DNA from: Mesorhizobium loti
GTDB taxonomy: Bacteria; Pseudomonadota; Alphaproteobacteria; Rhizobiales; Rhizobiaceae
Reading direction: 5' to 3'
NCBI RefSeq assembly: GCF_013170705.1
Contig: NZ_CP033334.1
Coordinates: 868,001 to 932,000 of the forward strand
Length of the DNA: 64,000 bases
Shown here: positions 24,894-35,261 of the stretch, one piece after another
How the letters are laid out: each line of letters begins with the position of its first letter
How positions within the stretch are numbered: position 1 is the first letter of the stretch
The notes under the pieces: model-generated
Seen by the model: only the letters and a program-made list of their open reading frames with translations
What the model was told of the DNA's origin: nothing
Database searches by the model: none
Translations under genes and position numbers: made by a program

Positions 24894-24978
24894 TGGTGCC
24901 CAGAAGAGGACTCGAACCTCCACTCCTTGCGGAACACGGACCTGAACCGTGCGCGTCTACCAATTCCGCCATCTGGGC
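24894..24978 (-). tRNA. tRNA-Leu (anticodon CAG)
   Basis: An 85-base tRNA with encoded CCA. The acceptor stem GCCCAGA pairs with TCTGGGC, the anticodon stem CACGG/CCGTG encloses the loop TTCAGGT (anticodon CAG), a long variable arm is present, and the T arm has GGTTCGAGTCC. It reads the CUG codon, which dominates in GC-rich genomes. Its 3' end faces the AT-rich nuclease gene. Confidence 0.95.
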
Positions 24979-25117
24979 TGGTGCGGGCTCATGTAAGCGG
25001 GCAAGCGATGGCTGTCAACGCGCTTTTTGGACCGTGGTCCCGAAAGGTGACTTCGCCTTCCGCAAAAGCGCCCCCCAAAGCAAAAGCCGCGGCCTCCGCT
25101 TGCCGGCTCATGAACCC

Positions 25118-25738
25118 TCAGCCTTCCAGGACTTCCTTCGACGCCACGGTCGAATCGGCGTTGAGCTGGTAGATGACCGGGACGCCGGTGCCGAGTTCCA
25201 GCTTGACGATCTCCTCGCCCGACTTGCCGTCCAGCGCCATGATCAGCGCGCGCAGCGAATTGCCGTGGGCGGCGACCAGCACGGTGCCGCCGCGCAGCAC
25301 GTGCGACTGCATGTCATGAAGGTAATAGGGCCAGACGCGGGCGCCGGTGTCCTTCAGGCTTTCGCCGCCGGGCGGCGGCACGTCGTAGGAACGGCGCCAG
25401 ACATGCACCTGCTCCTCGCCCCATTTCTTGCGCGCATCGTCCTTGTTGAGGCCGGAGAGGTCGCCATAGTCGCGCTCGTTGAGCGCCTGATCGCGGATGG
25501 TCTTCAGGTCGCTCTGGCCGACCGCGTCGAGAATGTGCTGGCAGGTCTTCTGCGCCCGGATCAGCGCCGAGGTGAAGGCGATGTCGAATTTCAGGCCGCG
25601 CGCCTTGAGTTTCTGGCCGGCGGCCTTGGCCTCGGCGTGGCCCTGCTCGGTCAGGTCGACGTCGCGCCAGCCGGTGAACAGGTTCTTCAGGTTCCATTCG
25701 CTCTGGCCATGGCGCACGAGCACGAGGGTTCTCGACAT
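25118..25738 (-). CDS. gpmA: 2,3-bisphosphoglycerate-dependent phosphoglycerate mutase
   Basis: A 206-residue glycolytic enzyme interconverting 3- and 2-phosphoglycerate. The phosphohistidine motif is [10 protein letters not shown], the second histidine lies in [11 protein letters not shown] and the acidic catalytic residue in [16 protein letters not shown] precedes the ATG at 25738. It is shorter than the gamma-proteobacterial enzyme, as is usual in rhizobia. It follows dapB by 41 bp in the same direction, the common rhizobial order. Confidence 0.95.
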   Translation of the reverse strand: MSRTLVLVRHGQSEWNLKNLFTGWRDVDLTEQGHAEAKAAGQKLKARGLKFDIAFTSALIRAQKTCQHILDAVGQSDLKTIRDQALNERDYGDLSGLNKDDARKKWGEEQVHVWRRSYDVPPPGGESLKDTGARVWPYYLHDMQSHVLRGGTVLVAAHGNSLRALIMALDGKSGEEIVKLELGTGVPVIYQLNADSTVASKEVLEG

Positions 25739-25779
25739 GTTTGCTCCTTCAAATTGGCAAATTTGGCAGATCGGCCGCT

Positions 25780-26601
25780 TCAGCTCAGGCCGAGCACGTC
25801 CCGCATCGAATACAGTCCTGGCTTCTTGCCCCGTGCCCACAGCGCCGCCTTGACGGCCCCGCGGGCGAAGATGGCGCGGTCCTCGGCGTGGTGGGACAGC
25901 GTGACGCGCTCGCCGGTGCCGGCCAGGATCACGCTGTGGTCGCCGACCACCGAGCCGCCGCGCAGCGTGGCGAAGCCGATCGAGCCGGTTTTTCGCACAC
26001 CCGTATGGCCGTCGCGTGAACGCACGTCGTTGCCGGCAAGTGCCATGCCGCGCCCGGCCGCGGCTGCCTCGCCGAGCAGCAGCGCGGTGCCGGAGGGAGC
26101 GTCGACCTTGTGCTTGTGGTGCATCTCCAGGATCTCGATGTCGAAATCATCGGCGTCGAGCGCGCGCGCCGCCTGTTCGACCAGCACCGCCAGCAGATTG
26201 ACGCCGAGGCTCATATTGCCCGACTTGACGACCGTCGCATGGCGCGCCGCCGCCGCGATCCTGGCATTGTCGTCGGCCGAGCAGCCGGTCGTGCCGATGA
26301 CATGGACGATGCGCGCCTGCGCCGCGTAGCCGGCGAATTCGACCGATGAGGCCGGCGTGGTGAAATCGAGCACGCCGTCAGCCTTGGCGAAGACCGGCAG
26401 CGGATCGTCCGATATCGGCACATTGATGATGCCGATACCTGCCAGTTCGCCGGCATCCTTGCCCAGGTAGGGCGAATCCGCGCGCTCGACAGCGCCGATG
26501 ACGCGAGCGCCCGGAATGGTATGGATGGCGCGGATCAGCGTCTGGCCCATGCGGCCGGCGGCACCCACCACCACAAGGCCCATATCGCTTGCTTCGCTCA
26601 T
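25780..26601 (-). CDS. dapB: 4-hydroxy-tetrahydrodipicolinate reductase
   Basis: A 273-residue NAD(P)H-dependent enzyme of the diaminopimelate/lysine pathway. The nucleotide motif is [14 protein letters not shown], the catalytic histidine pair is in [15 protein letters not shown], and the GTTG and [11 protein letters not shown] segments are standard. Its start overlaps the stop of the upstream ABC exporter gene by four bases (ATGA), so translation is coupled. The operon runs exporter, dapB, gpmA. Confidence 0.97.
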   Translation of the reverse strand: MSEASDMGLVVVGAAGRMGQTLIRAIHTIPGARVIGAVERADSPYLGKDAGELAGIGIINVPISDDPLPVFAKADGVLDFTTPASSVEFAGYAAQARIVHVIGTTGCSADDNARIAAAARHATVVKSGNMSLGVNLLAVLVEQAARALDADDFDIEILEMHHKHKVDAPSGTALLLGEAAAAGRGMALAGNDVRSRDGHTGVRKTGSIGFATLRGGSVVGDHSVILAGTGERVTLSHHAEDRAIFARGAVKAALWARGKKPGLYSMRDVLGLS

Positions 26602-28454
26602 GTGCTCCTCACAGCAGTCTTCTTCGCACGCGTGGCCCGGACCAGAGTTTGGATCGGCTTGCTGTCATCAACAAGCCCCAGCCCCTTCTTGCCCTGGATG
26701 CGGTGGAAGCGGGCATAGATGCTGTGAGGGTCGGCCATCAGCGTCGCGTGGGTGCCTTCCTCGACCAACCGTCCCTCTTCCAGCACGATGATGTGGTCGG
26801 CATTGACCACCGTCGACAGGCGATGCGCTATGACGATGGTCGTGCGGCCTTGCATGACATGGCTCAGCGCCTCCTGGACGCGCGCCTCCGCCTCGTTGTC
26901 GAGCGCCGAGGTCGCCTCGTCGAGCAGCAGGATCGGCGCCTGGCGCACGATGGCACGGGCGATCGAGACGCGCTGGCGCTGGCCGCCGGAAAGGGTCGAG
27001 CCGCCTTCGCCGACCGGCGTGTCGTAACCTTGCGGCTGCTGGCGGATGAACTCGTCGGCTGCCGCCTGTTTCGCCGCCTGCTCGATCTCGGCGTCCGTGG
27101 CCGACAGCCGGCCGTAGCGGATGTTGTCGCGGATCGTGCCCTCGAACAGATAAGGCGCCTGCGCCACGTAGGCGATGGATTGCCGCAGCGAATGCTTGGT
27201 CACCTTCGAGATGTCCTGGCCATCGACCTCGATACTGCCCTGGTCGACGTCGTAGAAGCGCTGCAAGAGCGCCACCAGCGTCGACTTGCCGGCGCCGGAC
27301 GCGCCGACGATGGCCGTGACCTTGCCGGCGGCAGCGACAAAGCTCAGCTCCCTCAGCACCGGCATGTCTGCGCTGTAGCCGAACGTCACATTGTCGAAGC
27401 GCACCTCTCCGGTGGTGATCCTGGCATCGACAGCGTCGGGCGCATCGCCCTGTTTCGGCTCCAGGTCGAGCAACTCGTAGATCATGCGCGCGTTGACCAG
27501 GGCACGCTCCATCCCGACCTGCGTGCGCGCCAGGCGCCTTGCCGGATCGTAGGCCATGATCAGCGCGGTGATGAAGGAAAACACCGCGCCCGGCGGCTGC
27601 CCAAGATACAGCGCCCGGTAGCCGGAATAGGCAAGCACGGCAGTGATGGCGAGACCGCCCAGAATCTCGGAAATCGGCGACAGCCGCTCCGATACGCGGG
27701 CGATCTTGTTGTTACGCTGCTCGGCCGTATCGGCCATGATGCCGATGCGGCGCGACAGCTCTTCCTCCAGGGTGAAGGCCTTGACGATGGCTATGCCTTG
27801 CGTGGCCTCCTGCACGGACCCGTTCAGCCGCGAATTGATCAGGACGGATTCACGGTTGATACGCCGCAGTCGGCGGGTGATGTAGACGACGGCCCAGATC
27901 AGCGGCGGCCCGATCAGCAGCGAGCTGAGCGACAACACCGGATCCTGATAGATCATCACGCCGACGAGAGCGACCAATGTAACCGCGTCGCGGCTGATGG
28001 AGGTCAGTGTCAGCGACAGCAGGTCACGAACACCGCCGACATTCTCGCTGACCTGTGCCGCCAGCCGACCGGAACGTGTATCGTTGAAGAAGTTGACGCC
28101 GAGCTTCATCAGATGGTCGAAGCTGCGCTTCTGGTAGCGCGCGACCAGATTGTTGCCGATACTGGCCAACGCGACTGCCTGGCCGTAACCGGCGAAGCCG
28201 CGCAGCAGGGAGGCTCCCATGAAACCGGCGCAGATCAACCAGAGCATATCGCCGCGCCGTTCGTAGAAGATCTGGTTGATCATCGGGGCCATGATCCACG
28301 CCGTGAAGGCAGTGGTGCCGGAAACGATCAGCAGGCAGGTGACGGCGACGACATAGGTCCAGCGATATTCATTGCCGTTTTCAGCGAGGATGCGGCGGAG
28401 CACCGCCGTGACCTCGCCAGGCTGGACTTTCTGTTTGGGGGCTTGAAGTGTCAA
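26598..28454 (-). CDS. MsbA-like ABC exporter (permease-ATPase fusion)
   Basis: A 618-residue half-transporter: six transmembrane helices in residues about 30-320, then an ATPase with Walker A ([10 protein letters not shown]), Q loop (YVAQAPYLF), signature [14 protein letters not shown], Walker B ([12 protein letters not shown]) and switch histidine (IVIAHRLST). Such proteins export lipids or drugs as homodimers; the substrate cannot be told. The frame starts at a TTG at 28454 without a good ribosome site, so the true N-terminus is uncertain. It is the first gene of the operon with dapB and gpmA. Confidence 0.9.
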   Translation of the reverse strand: MTLQAPKQKVQPGEVTAVLRRILAENGNEYRWTYVVAVTCLLIVSGTTAFTAWIMAPMINQIFYERRGDMLWLICAGFMGASLLRGFAGYGQAVALASIGNNLVARYQKRSFDHLMKLGVNFFNDTRSGRLAAQVSENVGGVRDLLSLTLTSISRDAVTLVALVGVMIYQDPVLSLSSLLIGPPLIWAVVYITRRLRRINRESVLINSRLNGSVQEATQGIAIVKAFTLEEELSRRIGIMADTAEQRNNKIARVSERLSPISEILGGLAITAVLAYSGYRALYLGQPPGAVFSFITALIMAYDPARRLARTQVGMERALVNARMIYELLDLEPKQGDAPDAVDARITTGEVRFDNVTFGYSADMPVLRELSFVAAAGKVTAIVGASGAGKSTLVALLQRFYDVDQGSIEVDGQDISKVTKHSLRQSIAYVAQAPYLFEGTIRDNIRYGRLSATDAEIEQAAKQAAADEFIRQQPQGYDTPVGEGGSTLSGGQRQRVSIARAIVRQAPILLLDEATSALDNEAEARVQEALSHVMQGRTTIVIAHRLSTVVNADHIIVLEEGRLVEEGTHATLMADPHSIYARFHRIQGKKGLGLVDDSKPIQTLVRATRAKKTAVRST

Positions 28455-28616
28455 ATCAGGAGCGCTTTGTGGTTTTCCGCCTCGTGGGATCGGGCTGCGA
28501 ATTCGGCACCCCTCTTAACGTCATGAGGCCGGCTTGCCTATGCCCGCGGCTGATTAACTTCGTCGCGGGCGGCTCAAGCGCGCTCGCGGGGGATATAGGC
28601 GCATCCAGTCGAAGAG

Positions 28617-29642
28617 CTAGGCCTGCCAGCGCCTGCCAGCGGTCTGGACGCCGAACAGCGAGGGGTTTCGGGCATAGGCGGCAAGGCCGAGAAGTGCGGC
28701 CAGCGGTTGGGTGATGACGTAGACAGGCATGGTGCGCATCAGCGCGCTGTGGGGCGCCTTGTCCTCGAAGGCGGCGCGGAAATTGCCTTCCTTCAGCGCC
28801 GGCACGATCTTTTGCGCGATGCCGCCGGTGAGGAAGACGCCGCCACGGCTCATGAACACCAAGGCAAGGTCACCGGCCGTGCGCCCGAGGCAGGTGACGA
28901 AAGTCCGCAGCGCTTCCTCGGCCACCGGATCGGTCTTGGCCAGTGCCGCACCGGTGATCTCCGCCGGCGTCGTGAAAGGTGACGGCTTGCCGTCCGCCAT
29001 GGCCACCGCCCTGTAGACGTTCACCAGGCCGCGCCCGCACAGGATCTGCTCACCGGAAATGCGGCCCTCGAGCTTCTCTATGTGCGGGAAAACCTCGAAA
29101 TCGCGCGGCGTGCGCGGGCCGATGTCCATATGGCCGCCTTCGCCGGGCACCGGTATCCAGTGGCGCAGCGCGTAGACCAGCCCGGCGACGCCGAGACCGG
29201 TTCCCGGCCCAAGCACGACGCGGCCGGCATTGGGCTCCGGCGCGCCGCCGCCGATCTTTTCCATATGCTCTTCGCCCAGCGCCACGACGGCCAGCGCCTG
29301 CGCCTCGAAATCATTGAGCACGACGATGTCGCTCAGGCCAAGACTGGCGAACATCTGCCTCGGCCTGACGACCCATGGGCAGTTGGTGAGCTCGATCTCG
29401 TCGCCATCGACCGGCCCGGCCACCGCCAGCACCGCCGAATTCGGGCGAACGGAAGAGCGGTCGAGAACCGCCGACTGGATCGCCTCGTCGATCGTGTTGT
29501 AGTTGGCGGTCTGCACGATGGTCGGCTCGCCGGCCTCCGAATTGGCGTCGAGCACGATCGAGAAGCGCGCATTGGTGCCGCCAATGTCGCCGATCAGGAT
29601 CGGAAACCGCAACGACGTGTCGGTATCGCTTACGCTTGGCAT
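28617..29642 (-). CDS. glk: Glucokinase
   Basis: A 341-residue ATP-dependent glucokinase of the bacterial Glk family, phosphorylating glucose to glucose-6-phosphate. The phosphate-binding motif is [14 protein letters not shown], the catalytic aspartate lies in [10 protein letters not shown], and [11 protein letters not shown] and the [10 protein letters not shown] metal-site-like segment are present. The start at 29642 places the motif about 15 residues in, as in the family; the upstream frame to 29774 is not supported. It is separated from the exporter gene by 162 bp. Confidence 0.93.
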   Translation of the reverse strand: MPSVSDTDTSLRFPILIGDIGGTNARFSIVLDANSEAGEPTIVQTANYNTIDEAIQSAVLDRSSVRPNSAVLAVAGPVDGDEIELTNCPWVVRPRQMFASLGLSDIVVLNDFEAQALAVVALGEEHMEKIGGGAPEPNAGRVVLGPGTGLGVAGLVYALRHWIPVPGEGGHMDIGPRTPRDFEVFPHIEKLEGRISGEQILCGRGLVNVYRAVAMADGKPSPFTTPAEITGAALAKTDPVAEEALRTFVTCLGRTAGDLALVFMSRGGVFLTGGIAQKIVPALKEGNFRAAFEDKAPHSALMRTMPVYVITQPLAALLGLAAYARNPSLFGVQTAGRRWQA

Positions 29643-29831
29643 GCTCTGGTCCGTCCCCGGCGCCCCTGACGGCGTTCTCGCCGTTCTTCCGTTGACTAGC
29701 GCATGAGTTTGAAAAGGGAAACGGTTTTCGAACCGGGCGACGCGCAGGGCGAGGTTCTGCGGCCAAACGGCCACTATTTCGCGGAAAACGCGATGCTAAA
29801 CCGATTGAGACGGCCGACGCCGACGCATCGA

Positions 29832-30920
29832 TCAGTGCGCTGGCGGGCGTGGCCGTGGCACCGGCACACCGACCTCGGGCGTCGACGTGAAGGCGTTCAG
29901 CGTGCCTGGCAGGCCGGCCGTGCCGCTGGCCGCGGTGGCGGGCAGCGGCGGTGCTTCCGGTTCGGCGACCGCGACCGGGATGGCGCCGCCGTGATAGGTC
30001 GCCGCCTCGGCCGAGGCCGGACCGGGCGCGTCGAGCACGGCGCGGCATTCCTTGGGCAGGTTGGCCATCGTCATCACGTCGCGTGCCTTCGGCGCGTCCG
30101 GGTTCTTGTTGGGACGCCACGGTTCTTCCGTGAACCACCAGGCCAGCGGCTTGCCGCAGCCGTCGTCGGCCGGCGTCGCTTCCTGCGCCTTGCAGTTGGG
30201 CGAGCCCAGCTGGCAGCCGATGCGCATGTGGAAATGATAGTCGTGACCCCAGAACGGCCTGATCTTGCGCAGCCAGGTGCGGTCACCCTTGACGGTGTCG
30301 CATAGCTTTTTCTTGATGCCCGGATTGACCAGGATGCGTTCGACCTCGGGGTAGCTCGCGGCACGCTTCAAAAGCGCGGTGTGCTGCGGCTTCCACAGCG
30401 CGTCCTTCACCAGATGCGTCTTCTCGTCGACCATCAAGGTGGCGCTCATCGATTCGCGCTGCGCGATCGACAGCGGACGGCTGGGCATCGGCGTCAGCCA
30501 GATGTCGGCGTCGAGGCCGATCTGGTGCGAGGCGTGGCCGGTCAGCATCGGACCGCCGCGCGGCTGCGAAATGTCCCCTATGAGCAAGCCTGGCCAGCCA
30601 TCGGCGGCGGCGTCACGTGAAAGCTTCTCGATTACGGCGATCATTGCCGGATGGCCCCAGCGGCGGTTGCGCGACGGCCGCATCACCTCCCAGGTCGGGC
30701 CATCCATGGGAATGGCGACGCCGCCGGCAAAACAGCCCTTGGAATAGAAGCCGATCGACTGCGCCGCGGCCGCTGCCGGCAGCTTTTCGGCGCCGAACAG
30801 GTCTTTTGCCCGTTCCTCGGCGAGTGCCGGCCGCGCGGCGAGACCGCTCAGGGCAAGCAGGCCAAGAGCCACCGCCAACCGTGACGATCTGCCGAAATAT
30901 GGACGCATCGCTGAGTTCAT
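29832..30920 (-). CDS. mepA: Penicillin-insensitive murein endopeptidase
   Basis: A 362-residue periplasmic LAS-type zinc peptidase that cuts D-Ala-DAP crosslinks in peptidoglycan. A signal peptide is visible (LAVALGLLALSGLA, cleavage near PALAEE). Zinc ligands are in TGHASHQIGLDADIW and GHDYHFHMRIGC. Cysteines in the mature part suggest disulfides. It has a Pro/Ala-rich C-terminal tail ending PVPRPRPPAH that is longer than in E. coli MepA. Starts at 30920 or 30908 are both possible; GGTGGGG precedes 30920. Confidence 0.9.
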   Translation of the reverse strand: MNSAMRPYFGRSSRLAVALGLLALSGLAARPALAEERAKDLFGAEKLPAAAAAQSIGFYSKGCFAGGVAIPMDGPTWEVMRPSRNRRWGHPAMIAVIEKLSRDAAADGWPGLLIGDISQPRGGPMLTGHASHQIGLDADIWLTPMPSRPLSIAQRESMSATLMVDEKTHLVKDALWKPQHTALLKRAASYPEVERILVNPGIKKKLCDTVKGDRTWLRKIRPFWGHDYHFHMRIGCQLGSPNCKAQEATPADDGCGKPLAWWFTEEPWRPNKNPDAPKARDVMTMANLPKECRAVLDAPGPASAEAATYHGGAIPVAVAEPEAPPLPATAASGTAGLPGTLNAFTSTPEVGVPVPRPRPPAH

Positions 30921-31013
30921 GAAACCGGATCCCCACCGCAATCCCGAAACCGAATCATAGCACGTCGGCCGCCAGGCGATCGATAGAGCGGTTCACCGCT
31001 CTATCTCGTTGTT

Positions 31014-31064
31014 TTGACGCAATTCCGGACGGAAAACCGCTTCACACTATTTCCTGGAATTGCT
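31014..31064. repeat. Dispersed short repeat, inverted-end form
   Basis: GCAATTCCGGACGGAAAACC, then GCTTCACACTATTTCC, then TGGAATTGC; the outer parts GCAATTCC and GGAATTGC are inverted repeats. Same family as 11637 and 18480. It abuts the stop codon of the SDR gene and could act as its transcription end. Confidence 0.6.
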
Positions 31065-31964
31065 TTAGCCCTTCATCGGGCTGCGCGCCTCGCCGTCGAG
31101 CCAATCGCCGCTTGCCCACATATGGTCGAAGGCAGCGTGGTAATCGGGAAAGCGAAAGCGATAGCCCGCCGCCTTGATCGCCGCATTGGCGACACGCTTG
31201 TTCTCGCCATAGAAGGACCGCGCCATGGGCGAAAGTTGGGCGGCGTCGAATGGAATTTCCGGCGGCGGCTCGACGCCCATCAGCGAAGCGGCGTAGGCAA
31301 CGACATCCTGCGGCGGCGCAGGCTCATCATCGGTGACGTTGAAGATGCCGCCTGTGTTGTCCCCGATCAGCTGCCAGAGCGCGCCGGCAATGTCGTCGCA
31401 ATGGATGCGGTTGAATACCTGGCCGGGCTTGACCAGCCGCCGCGCGGTGCCGTTTTCCAGGTTGACCAGCGCGTTGCGGCCCGGACCATAGATGCCGGAC
31501 AGGCGCAGGATCGCCACCGGCCGGCCGATATGCTCGCCGAGCTTCAGCCAATCCTGCTCGGCCTCGACCCGCATGACGGAGCGTTTCGACACTGGCCGGC
31601 ACGCGGCTTTTTCATCGACCCAGGCACCGCCATGGTCGCCGTAAACGCCGACTGTCGAGAGATAGCCGATCCATTGCAGCGCCGGCATTTTGGCGAGCGC
31701 GTCGCGGGCGGCATTCAGCACGGGATCGCCGGCCTCTTCCGGAGCGATTGAAATCACCAGATGCGTCGTCTTGTTCAGTGCTTCGGCGTTTTCACCAGTC
31801 AGAACGCCGTCGAACAGCAGCGGGGCGATGCCAGCCTGACGCAATGCCTGGAATTTGTCGGGCGAGCGCGTCGTGCCCAGGATGGTGGCGGCGCCCGGAT
31901 TGGCGCGGGCAAAAGCCTTGCCGGAGTAGCCGGCGCCGAAGATGAATATCCGCTTTTCGCTCAT
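31065..31964 (-). CDS. NAD(P)-dependent epimerase/dehydratase-like SDR protein
   Basis: A 299-residue extended-type short-chain dehydrogenase/reductase. The nucleotide motif is [14 protein letters not shown] at the N-terminus, and the active-site-like region has [14 protein letters not shown] and [13 protein letters not shown], where Tyr and Thr/Ser lie in the usual places. It resembles the YeeZ-type group of unknown substrate. The ATG overlaps the stop of queG by four bases, so it is coupled to the tRNA-modification gene. Confidence 0.85.
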   Translation of the reverse strand: MSEKRIFIFGAGYSGKAFARANPGAATILGTTRSPDKFQALRQAGIAPLLFDGVLTGENAEALNKTTHLVISIAPEEAGDPVLNAARDALAKMPALQWIGYLSTVGVYGDHGGAWVDEKAACRPVSKRSVMRVEAEQDWLKLGEHIGRPVAILRLSGIYGPGRNALVNLENGTARRLVKPGQVFNRIHCDDIAGALWQLIGDNTGGIFNVTDDEPAPPQDVVAYAASLMGVEPPPEIPFDAAQLSPMARSFYGENKRVANAAIKAAGYRFRFPDYHAAFDHMWASGDWLDGEARSPMKG

Positions 31965-33115
31965 ACATGTGCCCTGTCTGGCCGCGCCAGGCGCCATTCC
32001 TCGCGCACCGCCGCATCATTCTCGGTCATCAGGCCGGTCGCGGCCCTTTCGGCATATTCGGCATCTGGCACCAGCCGCGCCAGCGCCCATATTGCCGCGC
32101 CGCGCACCAGCGGCGAGGCGTCGCCGAGCAGCGCACGGACAGGGCCGGGCAGCCCGGCATCGCCGGAATTGCCGGCGGCGATCAGCACGTTGCGGATGAA
32201 GCGATCGCGGCCGATGCGCTTTATCGGCGAGCCGGAGAAGAAGGCGCGGAAGGCCGCGTCGTCCAGCTGCAACAGTTCGGCGAGCGGCGGCTCGCGCAAA
32301 TCGTCGCGCGCGGCGAGCTTTGCTTCTGAGGCTACCTGGGCGAACTTGTTCCAGGGGCAGGCGGCCAGACAATCGTCGCAGCCATAGATCCGGTTGCCGA
32401 TCTTTTCGCGGAATTCGTGCGGGATCGGCCCCTTGTTCTCGATAGTGAGGTACGAGATGCAGCGCCGCGCATCGAGCCGGTAGGGCGCGGGGAAGGCATC
32501 GGTCGGGCAGGCGTCCAGGCAGGCGCGGCAGGAGCCGCAATGATCGATCTCGGCCCGGTCGGGCGCAAGTTCGGCCGTGGTGAAAATGGTGCCGAGGAAC
32601 AGCCAGGAGCCGTGTTCGCGGCTGACCAGATTGGTGTGTTTTCCCTGCCAGCCGAGGCCAGCGGCTTGCGCCAGCGGCTTTTCCATCACCGGGGCCGTGT
32701 CGACGAAGACCTTCACGTCGCCGCCGGCGCGCGCCACGATCTTGCCGGCGATTTCCTTCAGCCGGCCCTTCATCACATCGTGATAGTCGCGATTCCGCGC
32801 ATAGACGGAGATGGCGCCCCGGTCGTGCCGGGCCTGCAGGTCGCGCGGATCATGATTGGGGCCGTAATTCATCGCCAGCACGACGATCGAGCGCACCTCA
32901 GGCCAAAGCGTGGAAGGCTCGCTGCGCCTCTCCAGCGTCTCGGCGATCCAGTCCATCGAGCCGTGAAAGCCATCGGCGACGAATTCGGCGAGGCGGGCCG
33001 GGGCCAGCGGGATTGCATCGGGGGAGGTGACGGCAACGGCATCGAAGCCGGCGCGATGCGCCTCCGCGTCGATCAGCGCGCGCAGTTTTGCGGCGTCAGA
33101 AGTCGAGGTCCGCAT
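31961..33115 (-). CDS. queG: Epoxyqueuosine reductase
   Basis: A 384-residue enzyme for the last step of queuosine synthesis, reducing epoxyqueuosine in tRNA with cobalamin and two 4Fe-4S clusters. The cluster motifs are [12 protein letters not shown] and [10 protein letters not shown] with a Cys earlier in the RRCISYL segment. A HEAT-like C-terminal region is present. The 5' end overlaps the GST gene by 20 bp and the 3' end overlaps the SDR gene by four, so GST, queG and SDR form one operon. Confidence 0.95.
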   Translation of the reverse strand: MRTSTSDAAKLRALIDAEAHRAGFDAVAVTSPDAIPLAPARLAEFVADGFHGSMDWIAETLERRSEPSTLWPEVRSIVVLAMNYGPNHDPRDLQARHDRGAISVYARNRDYHDVMKGRLKEIAGKIVARAGGDVKVFVDTAPVMEKPLAQAAGLGWQGKHTNLVSREHGSWLFLGTIFTTAELAPDRAEIDHCGSCRACLDACPTDAFPAPYRLDARRCISYLTIENKGPIPHEFREKIGNRIYGCDDCLAACPWNKFAQVASEAKLAARDDLREPPLAELLQLDDAAFRAFFSGSPIKRIGRDRFIRNVLIAAGNSGDAGLPGPVRALLGDASPLVRGAAIWALARLVPDAEYAERAATGLMTENDAAVREEWRLARPDRAHV

Positions 33116-33788
33116 AATGCGACACCGGCGACAGGCCGCGCACGCGGTCGGTCAGGAGCGGCCGGAAGGAGGGCCGCGACTTTACCCTGGTGTACCATTC
33201 GCGCGCCGCCGCGTGTTCGCGCCAATCGATCTCGCCGAGATAGTCGAGCACCGACAGCGTCGCGGCGGCGGCGAGATCGGCATAGGTGACCCTGCCGCCG
33301 GCCAGCCAATGGCGGGTGCCAGCGAGCCAGTTGGTGTATTTCATGTGCTGGCGGATGTTGGCGCGCGCGGCACGGATGGCGCCCGAATCGGGCGAACCGC
33401 CGCCGGCCGTTTCCGGCATGATCGGCTTCAACACGCGCTCGCGCACCAGATGCCGGGTGACTTCGCTTTCGGCCTTGTTGAGATACCAGTCGATCAGCCG
33501 GCGGATTTCGGCGCGCTGCATCGGGTCCTCGGCGAACAGCCGCTTGTCGCGCTTCAAGACGCCGCGCGTCTCGTCGAGATATTCCGAGATCACGGTCGCG
33601 CCGACGATCGGCACATCGCCTTCGGCGAGCAGGATCGGCAGCGTGCCGGCCGGGTTCAGCGCCAGGAACTCCTTGCGCCGCGTCCACGGCTTTTCCTCGA
33701 TCAGCGCCAGCTCCTCGCCATACTCGCCAAAGGCAAGGCGGACGAAGCGGCAGGTGGCGAACATGGGATGATGGAAAAGCGTCAGCAT
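33096..33788 (-). CDS. Glutathione S-transferase family protein
   Basis: A 230-residue protein with a thioredoxin-fold N-terminus ([30 protein letters not shown], with the cis-Pro) and the helical GST C-domain (from about residue 90). The start at 33788 places the fold at the N-terminus; the longer frame upstream is not supported. The serine/cysteine-type active-site region here reads HPMFATCRF. It is the first gene of the operon with queG. The substrate is unknown. Confidence 0.9.
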   Translation of the reverse strand: MLTLFHHPMFATCRFVRLAFGEYGEELALIEEKPWTRRKEFLALNPAGTLPILLAEGDVPIVGATVISEYLDETRGVLKRDKRLFAEDPMQRAEIRRLIDWYLNKAESEVTRHLVRERVLKPIMPETAGGGSPDSGAIRAARANIRQHMKYTNWLAGTRHWLAGGRVTYADLAAAATLSVLDYLGEIDWREHAAAREWYTRVKSRPSFRPLLTDRVRGLSPVSHYADLDF

Positions 33789-33958
33789 GGTTCCGCGATG
33801 ATAAAGCGCACGAGTGTGGACTGGCGAATCGCCGGGCGCACCGGTAAGTCTTGGCCGCCCGGTTAGCGGGCCGTCAGGGTGTTGCGACCTATAGGGGCAG
33901 TTCAACGCCATGACAAGCAAGCCGTTCTGTTAGCCGTCGAGCAAAAGCCGAGGTAGCC

Positions 33959-34765
33959 ATGGAAAGCCAGACCTTCGTCGAAGCCCTGCTGCTGGGCCTG
34001 CTGGAGGGGTTGACCGAATTCATACCGGTCTCCTCGACCGGACACATCCTGCTTGCCGGCCATTTCCTGGGCTTTCATTCGACCGGCAAGGCCTTCGAGA
34101 TCCTGATCCAGCTCGGCGCGATCCTGGCGATCCTCAGCGTCTACTTCCGCCGCCTGTGGCAGATGCTCCTCGACCTGCCGCATGACCGGCTGACGAGGCA
34201 TTTCGTCATCGGCATCCTGATCGCCTTCCTGCCGGCGGCGATCATCGGCGCGCTGGCGCACGACTTCATCAAGACGGTGCTGTTCGAATCACCGAGGCTG
34301 ATCTGCATCATGCTGATCATCGGCGGCGTCATCCTGCTGGTGGTGGACCGCATGAACCTGAAGCCGGTCTATCGCGACGTCGAGCGGTTCCCGACCAGGC
34401 TTTACCTGCAGATCGGGCTTTTCCAGTGCCTGTCGCTGATCCCCGGCACCTCGCGCTCCGGCTCGACCATCGTCGGCGCGCTGCTTCTGGGGGTCGACAA
34501 GCGGGCGGCGGCGGAATTTTCCTTCTTCCTCGCCATTCCGACCATGGTCGGCGCCTTTGCCTTCGACCTGTTCAAGAACCGCAACGTGCTCACATCCGCC
34601 GACCTGCCGATCATCGCGATCGGCTTCGTCGCCGCCTTCGTCACCGCGCTCTTCGTGGTGCGCTTCCTGCTCGATTACGTCTCGCGCAACGGCTACTCGC
34701 TGTTCGGCTGGTGGCGGCTGGTGGTGGGGATTGTCGGATTGCTGGCATTGATGGTTTGGGGGTGA
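33959..34765 (+). CDS. uppP: Undecaprenyl-diphosphatase
   Basis: A 268-residue inner-membrane enzyme that recycles undecaprenyl pyrophosphate to the carrier phosphate and confers bacitracin tolerance. The motifs are the N-terminal [18 protein letters not shown] and the [10 protein letters not shown] loop near residue 160, with about eight hydrophobic helices. It starts 38 bp past the upstream end of the GST frame and diverges from that operon. A strong hairpin follows the stop codon. Confidence 0.97.
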   Translation: MESQTFVEALLLGLLEGLTEFIPVSSTGHILLAGHFLGFHSTGKAFEILIQLGAILAILSVYFRRLWQMLLDLPHDRLTRHFVIGILIAFLPAAIIGALAHDFIKTVLFESPRLICIMLIIGGVILLVVDRMNLKPVYRDVERFPTRLYLQIGLFQCLSLIPGTSRSGSTIVGALLLGVDKRAAAEFSFFLAIPTMVGAFAFDLFKNRNVLTSADLPIIAIGFVAAFVTALFVVRFLLDYVSRNGYSLFGWWRLVVGIVGLLALMVWG

Positions 34766-34850
34766 GGAGTGTTCCGCGCAGCGGACGGAAAGCCAATTGC
34801 TTGGCTTTCCGAACGACGAACGCCCTGAGCCCGCGAAGGGCGAGCAACGC
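34762..34850. repeat. Terminator-bearing dispersed repeat, copy 1
   Basis: GAGGAGTGTTCCGCGCAGCG, a hairpin, then CGACGAACGCCC. The flanks match the repeat at 55957-56040 (GAGGAGCGGTCCGCGCAGCG and CGACGAACGCCC), while the central hairpin has a different sequence. It fills the gap between the convergent uppP and yraN genes. Confidence 0.75.
34786..34811. terminator. Bidirectional terminator hairpin between uppP and yraN
   Basis: Perfect 11-bp arms CGGAAAGCCAA and TTGGCTTTCCG around a TTGC loop. It lies 20 bp past the uppP stop and 54 bp past the yraN stop, so it can end both transcripts. There is no long T-run. Confidence 0.7.
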
Positions 34851-34865
34851 CGGTCAAATGCTCCC

Positions 34866-35261
34866 CTAATTCCGTCCATAAAAAGCATTCTCGACATGCA
34901 CCGGCCAGTGCCATGGCAGCACCGCGACCATGTCGAAGCGCATCGACAGCCTGCCATAATCCGCCTGGCGCGATAGCCAGATGTCGGCCGCCGCCTCGAT
35001 GCGGCGCTCCGATTCATGGCTGATCGCCTCCATGGCTTCCATCAGCGTGCGGCGCGCCTTGACCTCGACGAACAGCACCAGGTCGCCGCGCCGCGCGATC
35101 AGGTCGATCTCGCCGAAACGGGTGCGATGGCGGCGCGCGAGAATCCGGTAGCCCTTCAGCATCAAAGCTGCCGCCGCCAGCCATTCGCCGCGATGGCCGC
35201 GCCGATAGGCTTTCTGGCGGCTGGCGCTGGGGCGCTCAGCCACTCCCCTCTCCGGAAGCAT
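34866..35261 (-). CDS. yraN: YraN family (UPF0102) protein
   Basis: A 131-residue protein with a Holliday-resolvase-like PD-(D/E)XK fold: [17 protein letters not shown], then the catalytic-type residues in [12 protein letters not shown] and [10 protein letters not shown]. The biochemical role of the family is unclear. The 5' end overlaps rsmI by 26 bp if the ATG at 35261 is used; a GTG at 35243 would shorten the overlap. The rsmI-yraN order is conserved in many alphaproteobacteria. Confidence 0.93.
   Translation of the reverse strand: MLPERGVAERPSASRQKAYRRGHRGEWLAAAALMLKGYRILARRHRTRFGEIDLIARRGDLVLFVEVKARRTLMEAMEAISHESERRIEAAADIWLSRQADYGRLSMRFDMVAVLPWHWPVHVENAFYGRN

Noticed and set aside
26589..28526. 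645-residue plus-strand frame
   Set aside because: Antisense shadow of the ABC exporter, whose motifs are all on the minus strand.
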